Assembly (NCBI RefSeq): GCF_019703515.2
Contig: NC_059346.1
Coordinates: 51,352,001 to 51,416,000 of the forward strand
Direction of reading: 5' to 3'
Origin: Myxocyprinus asiaticus
Taxonomy: Eukaryota > Chordata > Actinopteri > Cypriniformes > Catostomidae
DNA: 64,000 nucleotides
The position numbers and the translations under genes are program-made. Below are positions 1 through 10,549 of the stretch, in pieces (the first letter of the stretch is position 1; each line of letters starts with the position of its first letter). The notes under the pieces are model-generated. The model did not search any database. It was not told where the DNA came from and worked only from the letters and a program-made list of their open reading frames with translations.

Positions 1-586
1 CCTAACCATCAGTGGAGTAGAGTTTGAAACCTCTGAATCTCGCTCACCATTGTTTATGTAAACACGATTACTTCCTGGTTTCCATAGTACCAGAACCTGT
101 GTCTCTGAAATTGCTTCACCGTAACGCCACAGGGAAAGGTGAACATGTTTGAATTTAAGCAAAAATGTCTAATGGGGGATGGCGTTTTTCAGTAAGTTGG
201 CAGAATGGGTACACTAACATTTGAAAGCAGTATGTCTATTTCCCCTGTGATCATGTTCAATCGTACAGAACTGTGAATAATTGTTTCAAATATGCAACTA
301 TCACTCTGTTTCAAAAGTATAACTATAAACTTACGTGTTAGCATCAGACTTGTGTAATAGAATTGCTTACCAAGCTTTGTTTGAGCAAAGTTATTTTCAA
401 TCCTTCAACTCATATCATGACCATGTAAACCCCGCTACATGCAAATAACATTTGTGCGAGGGTACCTGGAAGGAAAACACAGGGAACGTGGCAAAACTTT
501 TAGGAAAGGCACTGTTTGCATGTGAAAAATCCACCCACAGAATTATGTCAGCAACACATCCAGGCGTTCATTCACCTAAAAAAGTC
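1..586. other. no gene seen
   Basis: AT-rich sequence without recognisable exon, RNA gene or element ends. Confidence 0.5.
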
Positions 587-1252
587 TGCCTGATCTCATG
601 AAATGACGTGATAATGGTAAAAATTTTGCAAACCAGAATTACATGCTTCATTACACGTTTGACTGCAGTTTCCCGGTGAAATGTCCAGCGGGGGCACCAA
701 AAGTGAGTGAAATGGTGTTGTTATCAGATGAGGATTTAAAGGTGAATATTCAATGGATGTTTTAATGAGTAAAACGTTCCTCTCTAACCTTAAACTTGCA
801 CCTAAACCTAACCATAAGTGTTCTAAAAGATAAATGAGATGTGAACAAAACAGACATCGTTTTAAAAGCAAATTTGACATTAAAAGCACATTTACTGAAG
901 CAACCACATCATTTCGTGTTGCTTCTACGGCACTTTCGCTTCACTTTCGTTTTGAGTGTCCTTGACTTGGTTCAAGGCTCAGTCTCCAAGTCCAAAGTCC
1001 AACACTTTATCAGGTGAGCTACCACGCAAGCTAATCATGTTAGAATTACTGTGTAAATGTAGGTGGGTCTGTAATACATGCACTACTTTGTATCTAGTGT
1101 TAATTTCACCATGAAACTTCAGCAAAATGTAGAAAGTGGCATGTAAAACTTAGTTTGCAGAAATGTCATTTCACTGGGAAACTGCAGCCAAACAAAATTT
1201 TGGTTTGCAAAAATGGTGTCATTGTCACGTAAAATTCATGAGATCAGGCTGG
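587..1252. mobile_element. MITE with GATCTCATGA inverted ends
   Basis: GCCTGATCTCATGAAATGAC at the left and the inverse of TTCATGAGATCAGGCTGG at the right bracket about 665 bases with no coding potential. Related ends occur in the repeat at 63478-63905. Confidence 0.6.
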
Positions 1253-3019
1253 ATGGTTAGCTGGTTACCCAGCCTGGCCTCAAAAAGGGTTTAGGCACTT
1301 TCGTTGTTTTTCCTCTGTCTGAAGGCTTTGTTGTGGAGCATAGCCTGAACACTGGCCACAGAATCTTATTTCTGTATATCTGTAATTTGATGACCTGAAA
1401 GTGAAAACTTTGAAATATTTGATTTAATAAGTGAGATGAGACAAAATATTTGACAGTTTCTGAAGCTGTTGCCATTGAAACAAATCAGATTTAGAATTGT
1501 TCGAGAATAATTTATGAAATTATTGTAAATATACAGTAATTATTAAGTAAATATAGAGTAATTAAAGTTCCACATTCCAAAAGTCTTAGAGAAGAAATAG
1601 CCATGTTTCAGCTTTGAGTATTACCAAACAGCCCTTTGGATTCACTCCATTACAGCAGGGTGGCAAATGAATTTGACACTGGGACTGACAGAGTCTAAAT
1701 GAACTGGCGAGACTTCACAGGAAGACCTCCAAGACAAAGTGCCGGCCATATTTTATAAAGATTTGGAATGCCACCAAACTGCATATTTGAGGATACATTG
1801 CTGGACTGTCAGTAGTGAAAGATCTGAGCTAATCCTACAACTCTGTCTCATGTGTCTAATATAGCCTTAAGCTGAATTCAAAATTAATATTTTAGAGTGA
1901 AATGAAACACAGTAGGTGCTCTTTGTTTTATTAGGGTTGTCACAATATGTCTTTTGATATGATACTAACTAAAGTATCATGGTTCCAAGTAATATTACAA
2001 AACCAGTGTTTCATTTCATGAGGCACTAAAGCAATTTACATCTACCTCGACTGCTTACCCTGGTTGTGGCTCATTTACATGTAAGATGTTTTATCTCTTG
2101 CTGCCTTAGTGCATTAGGCCTGGTTAGGACTCAGGGGCCAGTTTTGGTCTGATTAATGTGTATGACAAAGCCAAGCTTCAATCACATTATCTAGGTTTGT
2201 TAGTCTGACTTTGCAAAATGGGAATTCTGTCAGAAAGCATTTATATGACATTTTAGAAAGACAAATGATTGTATTAGTCCAACTGAAATCGAACTTTTAA
2301 AAGTGCATGTAAACATACTGATGGTGTAATCATTCAGACTTGTTTTTTTGAAGCATGGGAAAACCTTACATTCAAATGATTTTGTTAGATGTTGACAAAA
2401 TCATGACTATGAAATGAATTTAATTTAAATAAATGTTTTTGCAAAGTAATAGTTGCTACAGCAGCCATATGTACAGTTGTAGACCTATTGTATTTACAAA
2501 ACTACCATTAAAAAAAAAAATATTGCGGCACTGCCAGTATTTTTGTTGTTTGCGATTTTGGACTTCCATCTACTACTGTCATGCCACCAGGATACTGTGC
2601 AACACATTGTTTTAGTTTCTCAATACGTGTGATAGCATTGTCATTCCTCTTGAGAGAGACATTCTGAATCGATGACTAAAGCAGATACGATTAAGAATGA
2701 CATTATTCAGTTTTTGGCCACACACTTACAGGAATGCTATGACGTATTTTTTCCTGTATGGGATGTTTTGGCCCACAGATCAAGATGTTGGTCCTATCTT
2801 TGAACTTGATGTTTAAAAGAGATAACTAAATATCACATGCCTCTCCATTGTCTCAGTATTAGTTGGTGTTAAAAGATAAGCTGTATAGCAAAGTGACACA
2901 AAATTGTTCAGATTGCAAATGCTCAAACAATTATCTGTGAAAATTCCATGCAGCTTTGTTATTTATGAGATCAATTTTCTCTTCGTCACTTTACGTGGTC
3001 TGCAATATACTGTATATAT
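1253..3019. other. no gene seen
   Basis: AT-rich, with a short poly-A run near 2510. Only short open frames without recognisable motifs. Confidence 0.5.
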
Positions 3020-3527
3020 ACACCGATCAGCCACAACATTAAAACCACCTGCCTAATATTGTGTAGGTCCCTTGTGCCACCAAAACAGCGCCAACCTGCA
3101 TCTCATAATAACATTCTGAGATGATATCTTTCTCAACACAATTGTAAGGAGTGGTTATCTGAGTTACCGTAGACTTTGTCAGTTCAAACCAGTCTGGCCA
3201 TTCTCTGTTGACCTCTCTCATCAACAAGACATTTCCATCCACAGAACTGCCGCTTACTGGATGTTTTTTGTTTTTTCCACCATTCTGCCTAAACTCTAGA
3301 TACTGTTGTGTGTGAAAATCCCAGGAGATCAGCAGTTACAGGAATACACAAATTAGTCCATCTGGCACCAACAATCATGCCATGGTCCAAATCACTGAAA
3401 TCACATTTTTTTCCCCATTCTGATGGTTGACATGAACATTAACTGAAGCTCCTGACCCGTATCTGCATGATTTAATGCACTGCTGTCACATGATTGGCTG
3501 ATTAGACAATTGCATGGATGATTGTTG
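3020..3527. repeat. mariner-type terminal repeat, copy 1
   Basis: Begins after TA with ACACCGATCAGCCACAACAT and shares about 500 bases with a second copy at 33614-34150. This end is the terminal inverted repeat of a teleost Tc1/mariner family. The copy stops abruptly at GATGATTGTTGG, where transposase-coding sequence begins. Confidence 0.75.
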
Positions 3528-4252
3528 GAGAAACAACAACTGCCGAGTTACACCAGGAACGCACAATCCCTCCATCAGTGCTCAGGGCTTGTAGGCCTGT
3601 TGTAAGGCAGGTCCTTACCAGACATCACCGGCAACAACGTTGCCTATGGGCACAAACCCACCTTTGCTGGACACGACAGGACTGGCAAAAAGTGCTCTTC
3701 ACTCTTCATTGTCTCACCAGGGGTGATGGTTGGACTCGCGTTTATTGTCGAAGGAATGAGCGTTACACTCTGGAGTGGGATCGATTTGGAGGTGGAGGGT
3801 CCGTCATGGTCTGGGGCGGTGTGTCACAGCATCATCGGACTGAGCTTGTTGTCATTGCAGGCAATCTCAACGCTGTGCGTTACGGGGAAGACATCCTCCT
3901 CCCTCATGTGGTACCCTTCCTGCAGGCTCATCCTGACATGACCCTCCAGCATGACAATGCCACCAGCCATACTGCTTGTTTTGTGCGTGATTTCCTGCAA
4001 GACAGGAATGTCAGTGTTCTGCCACGGCCAGCGAAGAGCCCGGATCTCAATCCCATTGAGCACGTCTGGGACCTGTTGGATTGGAGGGTGAGGGCTAGGG
4101 CCATTCCCCCCAGAAATATCCGGGAACTTGCAAGTGTCTTGGTGGAAGAGTGGGGTAACATCTCACAGCAAGAACGGGCAAATCTGGTGCAGTCCATGAG
4201 GAGGAAATGCACTGCAGTACGTAATGCAGCTGGTGTCCACAGCAGATACTGA
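3518..4252 (+). pseudogene. Tc1/mariner transposase, truncated and inactivated
   Basis: A 244-codon open frame covers the middle and C-terminal part of a Tc1-like DDE transposase. Seen motifs: WAQTHLCWTRQDWQKVLFT, SVMVWGGVSQHH, LQHDNATSHTA with the second catalytic Asp, and KSPDLNPIEHVWD with the catalytic Glu. The N-terminal DNA-binding half is missing. Just after KVLFT the conserved segment that carries the first catalytic Asp is deleted (the frame goes directly to LHCLTRG), so the enzyme would be dead despite its open frame. About 340 residues is normal for the family. Confidence 0.9.
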
Positions 4253-4292
4253 CAGATACTGACACTGTACTGACCCCCCCCCCCAAAGGTAC

Positions 4293-4660
4293 ACTATAGA
4301 CAGGTGTGTACCTTTCCAAATCATGTCCAATCAATTGAATTTGCCACAGGTGGACTCCAATCAAAGTGTAGAAACATCTCAAAGATGATCCAGAGAAATG
4401 GGATGCACCTGAACTAAATTTCAAGTGTCCTAGCAAAGGGTCTGAATACTTATGTCAATGTGATATTTCAGTTTTTTCTTTTAAAAAAATGTAAGTTATC
4501 AGAAATCTGGGTTTTGCTTTGTCATTATGGGGTATAGAGTGTAGATTAATGTGGGAAAAAAATTATTTAAAGCATTTTAGCATATGGCTGCAACATAAAA
4601 AATTTTGGAAAAAATGAAGGGGTCTGAATACTTTATGTATTTATGTATCACTGTATATAC
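4293..4660 (-). mobile_element. Tc1-family 5' terminal fragment, inverted
   Basis: Read on the minus strand it holds the typical Tc1 end with AAGTATTCAGACCCCTTC, repeated inside as AAGTATTCAGACCCTTTG, and ACACCTGTCTATAGTGTACC. It belongs to a different Tc1 family from the transposase next to it and carries no coding region. A C-run at 4276-4286 separates the two. Confidence 0.7.
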
Positions 4661-5935
4661 TGTTTATATATAACAATATATATTTATTGTTTTATATATT
4701 AATATATGAAAATGATTTGTCCACCAAAGCCAGTGTGGTGTAACCAACATGCCAAAGCAATTCTCCTGTCATATGACAAAAAACAAACAGAAAAAAAGAT
4801 ATTTTGACATTTATATTTTGCACACGCCATCCGTTTTCGGATTCCATGACACTAGGGCTGTGAAATAAACCTATGAATGAGCTGCTGGATTGTGGTCTTC
4901 CACTGGCGGGAGGAAACATGTTGCCTTTGGCTACAGGTTTTTAAATGACATAAAGATAAAGAGAGGGAAAAACAGGAGCTGTGCTTGTCAGTCATGCTGT
5001 GTGGTCCCACCCCCTGCCTGTACACTTGCTTTCTCACTGATCCCACCAATACCATAAATCGCTGGACAAATGGGCAAGCAACAGGTGTCACAAAGTAAAC
5101 TCCCTTTGACCAGCTGTGTCTGTCCTTTACATGGGAATCAGAGAGATACGGCTGTTGTTTGCCACTCTGTGTCATGTCAGGGTCACCCTGCCTCTTAAAC
5201 ACTGCTTTTATCCAATAAAGCCCTTTCACAGTGCACCTTAAAGACAGTAAACACAATAAAGGCAAAACAGAATTTTTTCTCAAGGCTGCTGTTGCCTCAG
5301 TGTGACTTTGAAACAAGAAAAGCTGTTGATGATGGTGCTCTTGTGGAATTACGTGTGTCACATAAAAGTAGAATAAGGCCATTCACACAGTGTTCTTTCT
5401 AAAACAGCAAGACAGCAACACAATGGAATGGAGCAGAATGCAGGTGTTTTGACACAAGTTTTCCAAAGAACTTCTTTTAACTTGATACGACATCTTTAAA
5501 ATGTGGGGATCATGGTCCGAGACTCATGTCACAGGATGCATTCTTGCATTCCTTCTCCGCTATTTTTTTTAATGTCGTTTAATTGCCTATAAAACCTGTT
5601 AGCAATTTTGTCACACTAAAATCATTCAGAATAGAGATTTTATCACACTAAAATCATGTTTATATGTATAATGTTTTCTTGTTGTGTCTGTACTTTTGAA
5701 ACAGTGTGCATTTGAATGTTTACGGATTGGCCCTTTTCACTTCCATTATACAGTAAGTGTCTTACTCTAACCCCAATTTTTGCTATTTTTTAAAGAAACA
5801 AGGAACGAGTCAAAATTATTTTTTTGTGCTAATCAACATGCAACAAATGCAGTAGATTGAGCATTTCTTATATTGAACCTGGAATATTCCTTTAAGACAG
5901 TGTATCAAGTTAGAAATAGTTCCACTTTTTAAAAT
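4661..5935. other. no supported gene; one longish minus-strand open frame
   Basis: A 176-codon frame on the minus strand (4852-5382) is the longest one not belonging to a transposon here. It matches no family I recognise, lacks domain-like patterning, and has many Ser, Cys and His. I do not call it a gene. Confidence 0.4.
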
Positions 5936-6600
5936 ACACTGCCTGGCCAAAAAAAATAAAAAAGAATTTGCAGTTTGGATTTAGATAAGCAGATACTTAA
6001 GAGCCTATGATTGGATAATTATTGCAGTGATTAGTATGTTTCAGCTGCCAACAATTCTTTTAACCATAACTGATGCAGTGTGTAGCTTCTCATTTCTTAA
6101 ACAATCATGTCAGAAAACGTATCCCGTGGTTGTGGAAAAGATGTTATTTTTTTCAGAAGGGGTACATCATCAAGCAAAGAAAACATCTAAGGATATTGCT
6201 GAAATCACTGGAATTGGGTTAAGAACTGTCCAACGCATTAATAAAACCTGAGAGGAAGAAATGTGGTCGGAAAAAAATCTTGAATGATTGTGATCGGAGA
6301 TCACTAAAATGCTTTGTGAAGTCACATCGTAAAAAATCGACAGTAGAACTCACAGCTATGTTTAATAGTGGAAGTAAGAGCATTTCCACACACACAATCC
6401 AACGAGAATTTAGGATTGGGACTAAACAGCTGTGTGGCCACAAGCAAGCCACTTGTTAGTGGGGCTAATAAAAAAATAAATACTTAAATTTGCTAGGGAG
6501 CATAAAGATTGGACTGTGGAGCAATGGAAAAAGGTAATGTGGTCTGATGAGAATGCAACTTTTTTTTGGTCAGGCAGTGTACGTCTTGAGAACCCTACAT
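5936..6600 (+). pseudogene. second Tc1 transposase relic
   Basis: Starts at a CACTGCCTGGCCAAAAAA-type Tc1 end. The fragments SKDIAEITGIGLRTVQRINK (helix-turn-helix), CGRKKILNDCDRRSL, STHTIQREF and EQWKKVMWSDE, just reaching the first catalytic Asp, occur in order but broken by stops and frameshifts. The C-terminal half is absent. Unrelated in sequence to the copy at 3518-4252. Confidence 0.8.
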
Positions 6601-7770
6601 TCGGTTTCATTAGGTTGTGTTCCACCTATCTATTTTTAAACAGATGAGCACATCCTTTATTGCTAGTTTTTGCATTCGATGCACAGAGTGAATGGTATTG
6701 CCCTAACAGAATGGTGAATAGATCAGTTTCTTTATAAGCCTGTGTTGTAATGAGAAACAGTTTCAGTTTGTTGTGAGTACAGATGGGGATTCGCTCTTGT
6801 TTTATCAGTGTGTTGCTGAAGTCTGCTGCAGATTGAGCTAGAGGGGACAAGAGTTCACAGTGTGGGTAGTTTAATAAAATGAACTCAGTTCGGGGGAAGA
6901 GCAGCTTTAGGAAAGAAACAATCGTTTATATTGCTGCTCACGCCATGAGGCACAGAGTTAATGTATAGAGATTACCCTGAAATATCTGTTACTCCCAGAC
7001 TAACCTGAGGGGCATTCAACGCAAAAGCAGGAATGAGTCACACTATTTCCTGTTTCAACAGGTATGTTTTTGAACTGATGTGACTTCAATATAGAGGACC
7101 CTAAGTGAGTACTTCCATCGCCATTATTCTCAATTTCCCTTTTCCAGAAGCTACGAATTGTCTGATCCTGCACTAGAAGAAATCATAAAACAGTAGAACA
7201 CTGTTGAATGTTGTGTGCATACTCTATAAAGCATTGGTTCCCAAACTTGGTGCTACGGAATCTCTATTCAGTTCAATATTTTAATACCGACCGTTGTTAA
7301 AATTACTGGTAGTGCTGAGAACGGACTTAATTTGTTACCTGCATACTGTTTGACTACAGCCGGCTTCTTTCAATCGCTCGGATGCGTACAGTAGGTATCC
7401 AGCCAGAATGACCCTTAATATCGTGGGGATTAGCACAGCAGTAAAACTTTCAATTATAAAACGTAAGACTTTTTTTACATTTTGATGTGTAGAAGGTGAT
7501 CTAACAATGCAAAATTAATGGCAGAATCAAAGTTATAGCTTAGTTAGCTCATGTTTTATGGTTGTTGGCAACACAAGCTTAACATGCATTACTGCCACAA
7601 ACTGAATGGTCGTGACGTTGGGAGAAAGAGCTTTGAGGCGTTTAGCTCTGATCTGTTGAAATTCTATGGTTTTAGCGCCCCTTAGCGGTTAGAGCTGCTA
7701 ATGACTAATTCGAGCGATTGATTGCGTCAGTAGAAAGCCTATTCTGGTTGAATATCTACTGTATGTATTA
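6601..7770. other. no gene; inverted repeat segments
   Basis: No coding signal. At 7365-7410 and 7710-7765 two pairs of inverted segments lie in the same order rather than mirrored order (see findings). Confidence 0.4.
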
Positions 7771-7784
7771 GAGTGCTCGGTGCT

Positions 7785-7880
7785 AGAGTGTTGTGGGTGG
7801 TTGCCAGGGTGTTGCTATGTGGTTACTAAGGTGTATTGATTGTTTAGCACGTTGCTTTGTGATTTTAGCTCGTTGTTACA
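7785..7880. repeat. degenerate GGTTGCCAGGGTGTTGCTA minisatellite
   Basis: Short imperfect repeats of a GTGGTTGC-AGGGTGTTGCTATG theme, a type of minisatellite common in cyprinid DNA. Confidence 0.45.
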
Positions 7881-8239
7881 CTATAAAAAATTAGCACGTT
7901 TACATGCACAATCTTACACTGATTATGCTTAATAAGCTGACGATGTGTCATTTAAACACCTTAAATTGTTTTCTTTTATCAGGGTAAGGTCATAAATGGT
8001 TGATCAGCACACATAGATTTGTACTCATTACCACGCATTGCATGTAAACACCTTGACTATTGTTATTACTGGTTTATCCAATGTGAGCAAGTGTTGTGCG
8101 GATTACTGTTTATGTTTTGATGTCGAAATCAGAGAATAACCCCGAATCCGTGGTCGGTCCGGTTCGGGAGATAGGGCCGGCGGAAGTTGCGGTTCTTCCC
8201 GGGCCCTATCTCATTGTTCGGCTAGAGAGGTGAGCCAGG

Positions 8240-8352
8240 TGTCCTTGGAACTTTATAGATATTTCAGTTTCATTTTCTGTTTATGCATGATTTTCTGTAA
8301 AGCTGCTTTGAAAGAATGTGTGTTGTAAAAGCACTATACAAATAAAAATTAT
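8240..8352 (+). repeat. retroposon-like 3' tail
   Basis: TAAAGCTGCTTTGAAAGAAT followed by GTAAAAGCACTATACAAATAAAAATT is the tail of a dispersed retroelement seen widely in teleost noncoding DNA. No body is recognisable upstream. Confidence 0.45.
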
Positions 8353-8478
8353 TTGACTCGCTGTTCTGTCAGGTAACCTGTTTCATGTGGTAACATCGAA
8401 ATTAACTGGTTCAATTCAGTTGAAAAATGTTATGTAATCTGACTAAATTTACAGATACCTGACAAATAAAGTTTCATT

Positions 8479-8479
8479 A

Positions 8480-8552
<73 letters not shown>

Positions 8553-8553
8553 A
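8479..8553. repeat. A-run, TA tract, T-run palindrome
   Basis: About 18 A, then about 20 TA units, then about 18 T. The whole block is self-complementary and could fold as one hairpin or cruciform. Confidence 0.85.
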
Positions 8554-10252
8554 CATAGATCCTTGAGGTTGGCCTAACAACTGCAGGTTAACACTTTTTC
8601 AGTGTTGTGAAGCACTGCCCTGCGACTCATGGTCTTGTTTTCCGTCTTGCTGGTGCGCATAATACACTACTGATCGCAGACTGGGTGTATCAACTACACG
8701 ACCATTCGTCCCCACAAATGTGATGTTTAGAACAGAGTTATTTTAGTGCAGTAACTGACCTTCAGACTCACACAGTTTATTCGGAATTACATGTCAACAG
8801 GTTTAAAATCTGTCGTAGCGTCTGCGACTTGTTAGGTCTTGTCGCTGGAGTGTGCACACTATAAAACCGTTGGTCGTGAGATCTGAGACTTGTCGTCGCA
8901 GACCATTTGCAGACTCGAAACATCAAAGGAGATTAACTTGAGTCATGAAGTGTACACTAGGCTTAATCAGAGTATTTGCAACTTGCACTGAATTGAAAGT
9001 TTATTACATTTCATATATTTGCATAATTAAAATAAATATAGGAACTTTAATCATAACGTAGCAGATTGTTGCACACAAAAACAGAAGCCATAAACCCCTG
9101 GAGAAACCAGCCCAAAGGACACTAGTGCCTTTCATATGGCATTATATCTACAGGTCTCTAAAGAAGTCACACAAATTGGCATTTCAGGAGAAAGTGAGGG
9201 TGTTTTCCATGTTATCTTGTCTTTAAAATCACACCATGGAGGCTAAGCTTTGCTGACATTTAACAGAGAAGGTCAGGTAAAATGAGATTTAAGACGAAAC
9301 CTATATCAGCCATTCTGGCTCGCTATTATTACAGCCCTTTAAATAGCGGACCTGTATCACGTCAACTCTCGCGACAAGCAAGACTGTAACAAAAGCCCCT
9401 CTTGTCTGGAGGAGTGTGCTTAAAAGTGTGATGGATTGGCAAGCAGTGTGAGAGGAAGAGTGTGTGAGGAGGAACTCTCCAAAAAATAACAGAAAACCAC
9501 GATCACAGCGTGAAAAAAATATCAATGCTTCTACTCTACTGCATATTTCATAACAACCTAGTGCGACTTTTATGGGCTATAGCTTTCATGTGGAATAGCA
9601 TCATGAAGTTAAAAGCAACTGGAAGATAAAAAAAAAATTCACAATTGAGAGTCATCTTGGGTCCTTGCATGCCACAGCCCAGTCAGTCATTAGACTCTCT
9701 GTCGCTCGAAGGTATCAAGACGATCGCTGTCTGCATTACTCCCAACGCTCCTCAGCAAACTGAAAAATATTAACAAGCCCACAACAAAGCCGGATCCAAA
9801 TTCCATCATGCCTTTCATCACACCCATCAAAGAGCTAGAGTCAGGGTGGGGCCGTAGATGTACCCCTTACTGTACTAAGGCGAGGGAGCGTTGGGTCTGG
9901 TGCTCCCACCCCCTGCAGAGACAATCTAATGCCCTCAAAGAGAACTGCAGAGTGATCACATATTCACTCAATCGCTAATGAGGACACGACTGCCTGTTCC
10001 ACCCTCGCCTGCTGTAAACCAGCCAGACTCTCTCATTGACAGTTTCCGTTAGTACTTATGACTCTAGTCTTTTATTCTAAGTGATATTAATTGCTTTAGC
10101 AGCTTTGGATTATTCAGGCCATGAGAATAATTGCAAGAATGCATACAGCATTCAACATTGTCACTGGTGTGTGTTATTAGTGGTAACATAACTATTATTA
10201 TTACTCATATTTATGGTTAGAGATTTGTTTTTAAAAACCTGACGACAAGTCT
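8554..10252. other. no gene seen; possible unique sequence
   Basis: The segment 9660-10030 is more GC-rich and lacks repeat ends, so it may be single copy, possibly conserved noncoding DNA (it contains TATTCACTCAATCGCTAATGA). No exon is supported. Confidence 0.3.
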
Positions 10253-10549
10253 TAGAGGGACAGTTCACCCAAAAATGGAAATACTTTAAATATTTACTCA
10301 CCCTCATGTTGTTCCAAACTAATTTGACCTGTGGAAAACAAAAGATTTTAGTCATTTAATGAAAGTGAATAGTGGCTCTGGTCAGTCAAGCTTCATAAAG
10401 GACAAAAAAAACACCATAAAACCATAGTAAGACCCCCTTTCCACCTGGTATTAAGATGCGTTTCGGGTGATCTGATCACATATGGTCAGCCCTAAATACA
10501 GGTCTAGGGGGTCTCATGGGCGCCATGCGAGGGTTAGACATGTGAACGC

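Noticed and set aside
4852..5382. 176-codon minus-strand open frame
   Set aside because: No recognised domain, no coding-like amino acid pattern and no splice context. Probably chance.
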